In this document: positions 36,601 through 46,226 of the stretch, piece by piece
How positions within the stretch are numbered: the stretch's first letter is position 1
How the letters are laid out: each line of letters starts with the position of its first letter
Assembly (NCBI GenBank): GCA_017506865.1
Contig: JAFCMP010000008.1
Coordinates: 186,001 to 250,000, forward strand
DNA length: 64,000 nt
Source: Tribonema minus
Taxonomy: Eukaryota > Sar > Xanthophyceae > Tribonematales > Tribonemataceae
Direction of reading: 5' to 3'
The notes under the pieces: model-generated
Seen by the model: the letters and a program-made list of their open reading frames with translations, nothing else
Database searches by the model: none
What the model was told of the DNA's origin: nothing
Translations under genes and position numbers: made by a program

Positions 36601-39600
36601 GTGCTGGTGATGATGCTGGGTAAGCGCAATCGTGGCTGAGCACTTGTCGCAGACCGCATTGTGTGCATATGAGAAGGATGGCCACCAACTGAGCTGGGCG
36701 ATGTTCCAAACCGATTGTCGATTGAGTACGCGTCAAGCGTATTCTGAAGCCTTTTTCCTTCAACAAATACAAGTCCATGAGTACTCTAGATAGAGCATAT
36801 GTCATGTCATAAATTCATCACAATAGCTTGTCACTCGCCAGTATAACAAAACTACTACTCAAGGGTACAACATTCGATTCCGGGGAGGTCCCTTGTAATA
36901 CCTCTGCCCCCGGTACTTGCACGCACGCGTTGAGTGTGTATGCACTGGCATGGGACATGACATGAGACTACGAACAACAGTTTGACACGAATACATGCGA
37001 CGCCCTGAGATAGTGCGTGTGCCACCAATAGTGGCCCACTGACCTCGACAATTGCAGGAGGCAGGTATTCATGTAGAAGTGATACTGTATATGCTGGCGA
37101 TTGCAAGTATCAAGCGCTACAGTGGTAATTCGGACCTTTGGGTTCTTGCTCCTGAGGCGTGCATGCGAGACATACACCTGGCATAAGACTCAGCACTTCC
37201 GTCTCTACTTCCGTCTCTACTCGATCAAACATATGATCAAGAGACCCACATTAACCCTAAACCCAACCCTAATCCTAACCCCACCCGTAATCCTAACCTG
37301 TTTCAACACCTCCGCCGCTACTCCATGGTACATAATCAAGAGACCCACTCTAACCCTACCCCTGATACTAACGCTAACCCTAATCCTAAGCCCTACCCCT
37401 CACCCTCACCCACCTCGATATCTGCAAATATGGTCAGCACGCAGTCATCACACAGCCTAAAGCTAATCCTAACGCTAACCGTAACCCCCAAGCCCTACCC
37501 CTAGTCCTCACCCACCTCGATATCTGCAATATGGCCAGCGCGCAGTGGTCACAGCCTAATGCTATTTCCTAACGTAAACCCTAACCCCCAAAGCCCTAGC
37601 CCTAGTCTGCACCCACCTCGATGTCTGCAATATGGCCAGAGCGCAGTCGTCACACAGCCTAAAGATACTTACCCTAACGCTAACCCTGACCCCCAAGCCC
37701 TAACCCTAGCCCTAACCCTAACCCTCACCCACCTCGATATCTGCAATATGGCCAGCGCGCAGTGGTCGCACAGCCCCAGCCGGTGCTTCAGCCAGGCCCA
37801 CAGGTCCCCTGGCTGCGTGGGCTCATCGAATCGGATCACGGCGCCTGCAACCTCTCGCTCATTCTGCAGCGCACTCAGAGAGGGACAAGCCTTAGAATCA
37901 GGGGTTTACCTGGGCTGATGTTCAGGGCAAGCACACGCTCATGGGTACCAGTAGCAGGGCACCGAGACACAAGGTGTCCTGGCACTTGCGCATGATGGAA
38001 GTGTTAATGAACAACAAATCAAAAGATCGTTGAGCTCTAGGTGACAAGGGACGGTTAGCCGCGAGTGCCTTCCACCACTAACCGTGGTCGCCGCTGCTGC
38101 AGTGATTGGCCACAAGTCAAACAGTGCCACCGTGTCCACCAGTCAAAAAGACTTCTGTGTGCAAGCTTTTAGCGTTCGAGGTTTATAAGCGCGGCGTGAG
38201 CAGAGCACTGTGCTCAGGGATGATGGACGTCCCTCAGGATTGGGGTCGAAGCTCGGCAACCGTTGACACGCGACCATGAGCGTTCTGAGCAGAAGCAGCG
38301 GGACACAGAGGCACGAGTGCTGGTTTCCTGGCACGCATGGATGATGGGAATGTATGCGGCAGCAGACTTGCAACGCTCAGGCGTCGCCTGTCAGCGACCC
38401 CTGCTGCCGGTGGCAGCGATTGATTAGCGTCCATGCCGCAAGTGGCGACTGCGTGACACACGGCACGCGTTACCCTTCTCCGTGGCCCTTGGCTCGTTCC
38501 TGGTTTTGGCTTCATTTACGCAGTTGCCAAAAACTTTTGAAATCGGTGAGGAGGGCGTGTTGCAGTGATGAGAAGCGATTGTCGATGCGCATTGGGACAC
38601 TTCTCTCGCTATCACAAGATACATGCGGACTCTCTAGCAAGCTTGACGTCAATCATCTGGGCTGTTGCGCCCGAAAGCGAGAATCAATAATAGTACCTAG
38701 TTGCTGCGGTGTACGCGGAGAAATGTGCACGGGCGCACTGAGCACTGTGCACACGGGGCATCAGAACTCAAGCTATTGGCCGTGCCATTCAGCCACTGTC
38801 GTGAATGCGATCTTGGCAGCGCGAATCCGCCTGCGCCTGTTGAAACTTCAACTTCCCTCTCTGTAGCATGCCTCATGAATACCCGTAACCGACACGTCGG
38901 CGCTGGGTCGCAACAACATTAAGCTGTTCAGCAGTAAACAAGCAAAAGACTGGGCGCCCCCTGCACAGCTGCTGCAGCCGCCAAACAGGACTGTCTCACA
39001 AGTTCGCGCAGCTGTGCAGTGGCTGCCTTGCATCAACCTCGCCGCTGCCTTTCTGAGCACGGCTGCTGCCTGTCTGGTCTCTACCGCCCCTCCCCGCACA
39101 ACACGAGACCATTCACTCGCTCGTGTAAGCATGCGCTGGTCATCCCGCAGCGCTCAAAGCCGCCGCTGTCGCTGCGACGCGTCACTTCTGAATCCCCAAC
39201 TTCAAGTCCACTTGCCTTGAGGCTAACGGCCACTGTCTTGAACTTGAGCTTGGCAATGCCCAACTGGTGGGAGCTGATGTCAGTGCTCCAAAACGCCTTC
39301 TGCGTGATGTCCTGCTCTATATTCGTGCCGCGCCTGCAGTTGTCATCGGTGCACGTGCGCGGCGTGCGCTGCAGGTGCGCGAGCCGCAGCAGCTGTATGC
39401 TGATGCCGTTCTTGGGGTTTTGCTTCTGCAGCGGCGGCGGTGGCAGCAGCGCAGCGGCGGCAGCAGCGGCAGTGGCGGCGGCGGCGGCAGTAGCAGCGGC
39501 AGCGGCAGCAGAAGCAGCAGGGCTCGTCAGGCGTTCTGACGATAGATGGCAATTCCCATCATCACGCGCATGGGGTTCGTCTCAATGACATGTCCGCTTA

Positions 39601-41909
39601 CAAAGTTTGTAGTCACTTCCGCAGCACAGCAGGATGAAGACTGAGGAAAGCTGTACTTTACAAGGGATGGAGTTATGCATTGTAGCAGTACGCACGTAGG
39701 TGACGTGCATACTCTTTTGGTGGGGATTAACGCAAACCGGTAGCACCTGCATATACGATCAATGCCGATGCTTCGTGAGCAGATTTGCTGGAACATGAGG
39801 TCCACAATAGGTATGCTCCAGCTTATCAAATAAAAGCGCAAGCGCACATTTAGCAAAGCGGCAAACATGCGATGCTTGCAGCTGGTGCAGTGGCCTCCTG
39901 CTCTATTGTAGACTTGGCTTGCATGGGGACATCTGGAAACAACAATACAAACCTGCAGAAAGTGCGTGTAAGAGTCAGTCGAGTGTGTTGCTGAGCTTCC
40001 CGAAATTACAGATACGCCCAGCCACGTCCTGATTTTCGCCTGTTGCGAGGTTCGAAATATCACTTATCTCATGAAAACTTCTGCTGACAAATGCACTTAA
40101 TCGGCCAGTCTCCAGCAAGCCACTCTCCTGCCCCATTTATTGTACAAAGAGATGGGGTTTCCCCTTCCAGTAAAAAATGAGGTTTCCCCTCCCATTTAAT
40201 TGATGACGTGCCCAAAATTGCAACCAAGTATCACTCCCACTTGGCCCATGGCCATTAGCGGTACTTCAATCCCTTCTTTGGTTCCTCTGCAGCACTGATG
40301 TTGTGTTGGGACTTGGCATTAGGTAGGGACTGGACCTTGAGCATCAGTACTGCCGGCTCTCCCATGACATCAATGCGTACACAAGCTCATTGCCAAAACT
40401 GAAACGCAAGTGCCACAAGCGGTGCTGCGCTCCTACCTTCAGGTCATTGCAACATGGCAGTGCGCAATGGGGTTCAGGGTGAAAGATTGCACCCAGATCC
40501 AAGCAAATAGAAGATCATCCGACACGAAGCGAGTCTACATCATGCAGGACATGACGTCACCACCAAAGCAGGGCCTCTGCAGAGTCTGACCACTGCCTGG
40601 AATTGATCTCAGTGCAAAAACGAGCCCGTAACTTAACCAAGGATGCTGTTGCGGCAAGGTGTCCTTGCAACTTAGACGTGCCTTATTGTTATTGCCAGCT
40701 GGACCGCCAACATCCACCGCCTTGAAGTGCCGCGTCGGACGCCGCAAGTCGCCGCGTTCGTACACCTGCTCCTCTAGCTCATTGGCTGCAAAGGCACACA
40801 GGCGCAGAGAGTAGAGGGCAAGGGAGGAGGTGAGAAGCATCAGGATAGCCCAAAAGCTTGCCAGCAATTATCTAAACAACAATGTACAGTTCTGAACCCG
40901 GATTTCGATGTAAAAGAGACTTCATAGTGACATCAAGCCTATAACTACAGTAGCTACTAGAATGGCCTGTGCGATTTGGAGTCGGAGGAACACATCTGAT
41001 CTGCTGCGGACAATACTTGTACACGGCAGTGCACATGCTGGCCATCAGATCACATGACGAGTCTGCTGCAATCAACACGGCGTTGGTGGCAGCTGGCACG
41101 GCGCAGAGCTTTCAAAAAGTGACACACACACACACAGCTCTCAAGCTCGCTGCACTCGGTTGGCCAGAACTGCTTAATGGCTGGGCGAGTGCCAAGCTGA
41201 CCCCACCCTTGCGCCACCATCGCAATTCGCTCACCTTGAACGTACCCAGCACTACCGCTTCGACTGACTGTCTCCATCCGGTCCATGGCTCCTCCGCTGA
41301 TCATGTGACTGGATTAAAAAGTCCTCGGGTCACTCCCGTGACCACGGGAGTTCACCTGCTCTCATGATTTTGCATGCACGCTGGCTCGCTCCTGATACCA
41401 TGTTGCCAGGATGCATAAAGGGTACAGCATTACTAGCATCTGTAAGGAGCGCGGCGTGTACATCGTACAACAGAGGGACTGAGCTTGGAGCTTCCGCACT
41501 GGCAGTAACTTAGGCGCCTGCTTACATCGAGACAAAGGCGTATTACACCAGGAGGAGGAGCATGGAGGCTATCTTGAGCATGGCGGCGGAAGGGATGGCG
41601 TGGCACCAGCCGGCTGCCATAGCCGCGACCTGTGCTATGCTGGTGAGCCAAGACCGGACTGTGCCGGTCTATTTTAAACACCATCTCTAAATTGCACTGC
41701 ATGCTGCAGTGCGCTGAAGTGGTTGCGTATTCGCGTGCACCATAGACTCCTTGACCAATAAAACCAGCCGCTGTACATGATACCGTACCATGTGTTTCTG
41801 AGCATGCGGCACGTGAAAATAATGTGCCCGAAGGCTGCTCACAACACGAGGGCAGAAAAAGTAGAAAGTAGAGTGTGGCGGCCGCTATGGCTCTAATTGA
41901 TCCTGCCAT
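27677..41909 (-). CDS. large ankyrin-repeat protein with signal peptide, Ala- and Gln-rich low-complexity regions
   Basis: Nine exons on the minus strand chain in perfect phase to 846 codons: 41843-41909, 40705-40785, 39216-39535, 37733-37863, 36060-36209, 33764-34037, 32111-32422, 30233-30352, 27677-28759. The N terminus MAGSIRAIAAATLYFLLFLPSC is signal-peptide-like. Next come a poly-Ala/Pro tract, a segment ending FKTVAVSLK, NEREVAGAVIRFDEPTQPGD and LPLVGAGKNSWWDTNLSRLA. A Gln-rich linker follows, then ankyrin-type helices (AAFRAAIRSGDAATVQ, LTEAVMHSTDVAKLLVEMG, ALSRAAHRGDRGEVERLLRAG). The last exon has IESYEAIILQLAPDDPDALG followed by long Ala, Gln and Ser runs. One intron (after 39216) uses a GCAAGT donor. 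A signal peptide with ankyrin repeats is unusual, so the first exon is the least certain. Function unknown. Confidence 0.7.
29916..30232 (-). repeat. downstream echoes of exon 30233-30352
   Basis: On the gene strand the true end is GGCTTTGAAGGCACG...GCTAAG|GTGAGAGGTGGAGCGGGAACAT. Partial copies with GTGAGAGGTGGAACATG and GTGAGAGCTGGAGCGG donors end at about 30045 and 29916. Confidence 0.8.
31220..32110 (-). repeat. long array of downstream echoes of ankyrin exon 32111-32422
   Basis: The exon end reads on the gene strand GGCTGCCGTACCACAACGCC, ATCATG|GTGAGTCA. Copies with GCAAGTCCGGGTGGCTGxCGTA...CATG|GTGAGT end at 32002, ~31852, ~31706, 31567 and ~31352, plus shorter GTGAGTC-only remnants. 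Several have lost the GT (GATGAG). The array makes the plus strand look like endless ACTCACTGACTCACC. Confidence 0.9.
32423..32780 (-). repeat. upstream echoes of ankyrin exon 32111-32422
   Basis: GTGCAG|ACGCTC and the following ~100 bases of exon start are copied beginning at 32633, reading ACGCTCCTGGTGCAGTGGGC. A more eroded copy (CGACCGCTACGCACCGCT) lies near 32770. Confidence 0.85.
33069..33763 (-). repeat. five downstream echoes of exon 33764-34037 with TTAGGG tracts
   Basis: The exon end CGCGCGGCGATCCGCAGCGG...GTGCAG|GTGAGG recurs with ends at 33618, 33471, 33311, ~33166 (GT lost) and 33069. Spacing is 146, 147, 160, 145 and 97 bp. Between them lie CCCTAA-type tracts on the plus strand (33238-33260, 33361-33420, 33520-33570, 33664-33695), that is TTAGGG in gene sense. 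Confidence 0.93.
34038..34165 (-). repeat. upstream echo of exon 33764-34037
   Basis: TTTGCAGTCATGTGACTCTC...CCTCAG|TCGCGCCGCAGGCCACC is duplicated 94 bp upstream in gene sense, with the echo starting at 34131. Confidence 0.88.
35547..36059 (-). repeat. six downstream echoes of exon 36060-36209
   Basis: The exon end ATGCTGCCACTCAACGCTGA, GCATAG|GTGGGTAG recurs with ends near 36004, 35943, 35883, 35771, 35640 and 35547. Each is followed by the same TTTGATCTGG/ATGATC intron start. Copies at 35943 and 35883 are nearly identical. Confidence 0.93.
36210..36370 (-). repeat. upstream echo of exon 36060-36209
   Basis: CCTTCAG|GCTTCCCCTGGTGGGAGCCGGCAAAAA starts at 36352, 143 bp upstream of the true start, and carries similarity for about 65 bases to GAGTCGACTCGCG. 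Confidence 0.9.
36534..36594 (-). repeat. dispersed ~60-bp repeat, copy 4
   Basis: The reverse complement reads CTCTCGCTTAGGAACCGAAA, GAGCCCAGATGATCAATGCC, AAGCTTCC. It is intronic in the nine-exon gene. Confidence 0.7.
37414..37732 (-). repeat. three downstream echoes of exon 37733-37863 with TTAGGG tracts
   Basis: GCGCTGGCCATATTGCAGAT, ATCGAG|GTGGGTGAG recurs ending at 37617, 37516 and 37414 (116, 101, 102 bp apart). Plus-strand CCCTAA-like tracts fill the gaps and continue to about 37249. Confidence 0.92.
38017..38157 (-). repeat. conserved-peptide repeat, copy 1
   Basis: Read on the minus strand it encodes VALFDLWPITAAAATTV then GGRHSRLTVPCHLEL. Related copies are at 53092-53239 (plus) and 62339-62482 (minus). 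It lies in an intron of the nine-exon gene. Confidence 0.8.
38637..38699 (-). repeat. dispersed ~60-bp repeat, copy 5
   Basis: The reverse complement reads TATTATTGATTCTCGCTTTC, GGGCGCAACAGCCCAGATGA, TTGACGTCAAGCTTGC. This is the copy closest to the exon-like one at 17155. Confidence 0.75.
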
Positions 41910-44872
41910 GACTCTATACAAACAGCATGGGTGTTTTGAAATGGGTAACCTGCTTTGCGTAAGTAGTTTGCCATTGAGCACGCTGGTACAAGATCGATTG
42001 TCAAGGCCTCAAGATCTACATGTGCTTGCATCCAAGTGTGTCTGGATGCAGGAGATCTGTCAGCACTAGTTGCACATACAAAGTACTTAGACCGGGCATA
42101 AAAGTGTGCTTGGTGCTGACAGGCACAAGCAAACTATATAGCCGCTCAAACCTTGTGGCCAGCAGCTATTCTGTCAAGAGTCAATAAGAATCATTTACTA
42201 TTGTTTTCATGCCCAGCACGCACTACATGGATGACTCATGCACCAATGAGAACACATAGACTACAACACAGGAATGAATCATATGAGCGGCAATCAAATA
42301 CCACTGCCAAGTGAACCCAACTCTGCAGCCGCTTGCAATGCCGCTTGTATGGTACGCCGCAGGTTCATCCCTCCGCCGAACAATTACAATTGGCGCAGCT
42401 GGCAGTATCAGAAACAAAGGGGCGTGCTACTTGTGGCCGAGCATTGCCATGCCAGACCAGCGCTGCCTCGCATCACGCCAACACAGTCATTCCAATGCTC
42501 TAGCACTCACCCCCCCATTGTCCTACCCTCAGACTCCTCCAACTGCTTAGGACAGGGGCACTTCCCACTGTACCACAAGGGGTTGCGCACTGTCTGGTCA
42601 GACTTTCCCAACCATTTGCCTCCACATGCTGCCCTACCTCACCTTGTCCCCGCCCCCCCCTTCCTACGCGCAGTCAGTGGCGGCTTGCCTGTATGCCTCA
42701 CATCATGCAAACATATTCCCTTGCACGGTCTCGCACTCACCCACCCATTATACCCCCCCAACCCCCCCCCCACCAACCCCCCCCTCTCACCCCCCCCCAT
42801 CCCTCCTACGCGTATGCCTCACATCATTCCAACACACTCCCTTCAACGGTCCCGCACTCAGCCACCCATTGCCCCCCCCACCCCCCGCCCCCAAACCCCC
42901 CCTTTCCCCCCCCCCTCCCTTCCCTTCCATGCGCAGTCAGTAGCGGCTTGCCTGTATGCCTCACATCATGCCGACATGTTCCCTTGAACAGTCTCGCACT
43001 CACCCACACGTTGTTCCCCCCCAACCCCCCTCCAAACTCACCCTTTCCTCCCCCCCCTCCCTCCCACGCGCAGTCAATGGCGGCTTGCCTGTATGCAGTG
43101 CCTGCCGGACACTCACCCTCCCATTGCCCCCCCCCACCCTCCCCCACCCCCCTTACACGCAAACAGTGGCGGCTTGCCTGTGTGCAGTGCCTGCCGGCCA
43201 CTCACCCTCGCAGTGTCCCCCCCCACCCACCCCAACCCCCCCTACGTGCAGTCAGTGGCGGCTTGCCTGTATGCGGTGCCCGCCGGCTACGGCGCGCGCC
43301 CCATGCGGACCCTGCTGTGCCGCCGCTGCCACTCCGAGGAGCAGCTGCTGAGCAGCTCACACGGCGGCACGTCACCTGATGCTGACTTCGATGACAGTTA
43401 CAGCGGCAGTTTCATGAGCGAAACCGACGGGGGTGCGGACGCGTCGGAGCCAGCGCGCTGCGATCTGCAAAGCACGTCTATCGGGGATGCCGCATCGGAG
43501 GCGAACTTCAACGCCAGCGTACACGCCCGTCAGTCGAAGATGGAGTTGAAGTTGGAGGTGCCCGCTGCCAGCGCTTCATCGGACGCCGCCCTGCCTGCCC
43601 GCTCGCTGTTCTACTGGCCAGGCGTCTTTACGCCAAGGTGAGATCCTATTAGTGATTTACTTCTTCTTGAACCAAGTACAAGGCAGTGCTGAGTGGGGGT
43701 ATACGCTGGCAAAGTCACTGCTTACGAAGTTCTGAGATAGGCGTCTGTGAGGTGTGAATGTCTTCTACGAAGCAGTAATTAAGAACAACAGATGCAGACG
43801 ACTAGGATGCCCCAGCCTCCCCGACATACGCCCTCAAGTGCCCGCAACCTGACGCTTTTGGTACCGCTGGCTGAAGAAATGAATTCCGGCTGATGCAGGA
43901 GCAGACCCATGCCTGCTGCAGCACTGTAAGCACAAATGCAAAGCAGGCAGGGACCCATAAATGTTGCCTTGCCGTTCACTGCTCCGCGCCAGATGCGTGG
44001 CACTGCTAATCCCACGTTATGTCATTACAGTTTGTATAGAATTCTTCCTTGTGTCTGTGCATGATATCGATGTCACGGTGCAATTCGCATGTTGTTCCGC
44101 CCAACGAATTCATAGTGCTCTGTTCAGCAAGCATGGACATGTAAGGTTTGCCACTGCTGCCGCCGCTGCTGCCGTACACCTGTGCTGAAGTGGACAATGG
44201 CTACGGTGTCGAGAAGCTATCATTTGACGAAGTACTTGAGTACCTGGAATGAGTGCACTTCACTCAGAGCGAAGTACTGAACCTGAAATGACCCATCTTC
44301 AAGAGCAGTACATTGCCTTGTGCACATGACACACGCGCGGCGCAGAACTCGGTGCCGCTGTTGTGCCTGCAACAACTTGCCCGCAAAGCCCCGTCCCCTT
44401 TCCACTTCTGCACGTGGAGCCACTTTTGAAGCATGCACGCACTGTACACGAATGTGCTGACGGTGATGACGATGGCCGCGCTGTGCGCATCGCAAGCGGC
44501 AGGCCACTTGGGCTACATGTATCAGCAATATCTATTAGTACTGACTGTGTTGAAAACGTTGCATTTTTTTCACGTCTACATCAGATTGTGTCACTCACCA
44601 GGCATGCCCGCCCCCTCTCTCAACTTCTGCACCCGGTCCCACAAAGTGCAGCACACCGTGGGGCTATTAGAACACAGGAGCTATTGCAAGTACATGACAC
44701 CAAACCCATTCACAATGTCTGCTAATGCCGCAGGTGTGCGGCGCCCGCCTCGCCCAATGGCAGGGCGCCACGTGGCGGCGTCACGCTGGCGCTGCCGGCC
44801 GACTACCAGACGGCGCGCGAGCGCAGGCGTGCGCGCCGCTGCCACAAGTGCTCCGGCAAACTCTGCCTCTGA
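41562..44872 (+). CDS. small protein with N-terminal hydrophobic segment and C-terminal CHKC zinc-type motif, unrecognised
   Basis: Exons 41562-41642, 43252-43637 and 44734-44872 join in phase to exactly 202 codons. MEAILSMAAEGMAWHQPAAI leads into a hydrophobic stretch (AATCAMLSVAACLYAVPAGYG) that spans the first splice. Next come CRRCHSEEQLL, an acidic Ser/Asp-rich middle (SPDADFDDSYSG), a KMELKLEVPA segment, LFYWPGVFTPR, and a basic tail RRRARRCHKCSGKLCL with TGA. CRRCH and CHKC could together bind zinc. It may be membrane-anchored with the Cys motifs outside the helix. Exon 1 lies inside the first intron of the opposite-strand gene that starts at 41909. Function unknown. Confidence 0.65.
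42674..43251 (+). repeat. four upstream echoes of exon 43252
   Basis: GCAG|TCAGTGGCGGCTTGCCTGTA (true start 43252) is preceded by copies at 42674, 42937, 43074 and 43162, with a shorter CTACGCGTATGCCTC remnant near 42815. Each follows a long C-rich pyrimidine tract. Copies nearer the exon are longer: those from 43074 and 43162 reach TGCAGTGCCTGCCGG. The 43162 copy has lost the AG. Confidence 0.93.
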
Positions 44873-44984
44873 AGTGCGGTACAGCCAGGTTCAACATTGA
44901 GCTATGGACCGTGAGCGGTGCCACGTCCAAGTTCGATTCTGCACAGTCGGCATGTGAGCTTTCTGTAAAAACCTGTTCAACTTC

Positions 44985-45090
44985 AACTCTGCGCAGTCGG
45001 AGTGCCAGACGACGTGCGGGCACCCGCGCGCGCGCTCGTATCACAAAAGCTCGAGCAAACTCTACCTCTGCCAGACCACCTCTACTGTAG
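44985..45090 (+). repeat. echo of the last exon and stop region of the 41.6-44.9 kb gene
   Basis: GCGCGCTCGTATCACAAAAG, CTCGAGCAAACTCTACCTCTG matches the terminal coding bases CACAAGTGCTCCGGCAAACT, CTGCCTCTGA about 200 bp earlier. The following TTCAACATTGA.CT.TG sequence is repeated too. Echoes therefore also follow a terminal coding exon. Confidence 0.75.
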
Positions 45091-46226
45091 TCCACTTCAA
45101 CATTGAACTGTGCCTGTGAGCCGTGCCATCGTCAGCTCCAAGCCTGCACGCCGTCCCAATGTTGTATGGTGAGAGGAGGGACCTTTCCAGCTTCTTATAC
45201 ATACCTGCCACTTGTACATACCATAAGCCAACTTCAACATTATAAGACTCTATTGAAGTCTCCTCTTCACTCTTCGGTCGGACCTGAGGCGCATGGCGTG
45301 TAGATTCAAGTGTTCTCGTGCAAGTAAATACAGTTAATAAAGTGGGACAAAGGTTTTATTGGGCCCAGGTTTGTGGAGTCTCAAACCCCCTTTTGTCTGT
45401 TTGCGCTGCGCTTGCCCCGCAACAATGGTTTCCGCGCAAGGCACCGCCGTGCATGCCTGTAACTGATGTGATGTGCGGCAGGTGTCATGTGTGAATAGAT
45501 GCATACCTCGAAGTTGTCGAGTGTCCTGGGAAACCCTGTGCAGCGTGATCTGTCAAGATCATGTGCCACAAAGGCACCCAAGCCGCACCCGCGTGTACTC
45601 TCGGTTTCATCTTTGCAAAGCAATGTAAGGCCAAAAAAAATCTTGTTAAAAGGCTAATGAAACAACTCCTTGCTCCCTGTTTTTATAATTTAGCAACTTG
45701 GCCTGCTCATGATTACTGTCGATTTCGCTGGTTTTCTGGTTAAGGCACTTTGACCCCTCTGGAATAAAGCACTCGTCAATGACTACTCCAGGCTACTAGT
45801 ATGCATGGCCATCAGAACATACCCTAAATGAACGTTAACTTTGAACAAGAGCGCGAGCGTTTGGCACGCATGTACATGTGCACTTGCTGTCAACACCGTG
45901 ATTGCAGCAGTAGCAGCAGCGTGATTGCACTGCAAAATGAGGAGGCCAAAGTTCAGCACTACATCGAGGATGCCCCGTATCGCTGCTGCTGCGTCTTTTG
46001 GAGATGGCTGATACGCCTCTTCTGAACAAGCAAGTCAAGGCATACGGCAGTGCACCGGCGTACACGAGGTTCCGCACCTGCCTAAAACTTTGTGTGGAAA
46101 TTAAGGCTGTGCTTGCTTCAAGTTGAAGAAATTGTGCTTGCTTCAAGGTGAAGGAATTGCCGCAATGTCGACACACAGTGTCGCGCTTCTGCAGCCGTGG
46201 TGGCAGCTCTGACGCACTTGAAGTTC
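45091..46226. other. convergent intergenic region
   Basis: It lies between the 3' ends of the CxxC gene (+) and the PT-repeat gene (-). An AATAAA at ~45336 could polyadenylate the plus-strand gene. On the minus strand, behind GGCTGCAG at 46189, a short open stretch containing VCRHCGNSFTLK might be an extra last exon of the PT gene, but the PT frame already stops at 46227. Confidence 0.4.

Noticed and set aside
40535-40867. Separate secreted protein starting MLLTSSLALYSLRLCAFA
   Set aside because: The hydrophobic stretch is the pyrimidine tract of a splice acceptor (TTTGCAG|CCAATGAG). Treating it as exon 40705-40785 makes the nine-exon chain close in phase.
42274-43641. Long overlapping proline-rich plus-strand frames
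   Set aside because: They are produced by C-tracts of the echo ladder. Only the part from 43252 with the real acceptor is exon.
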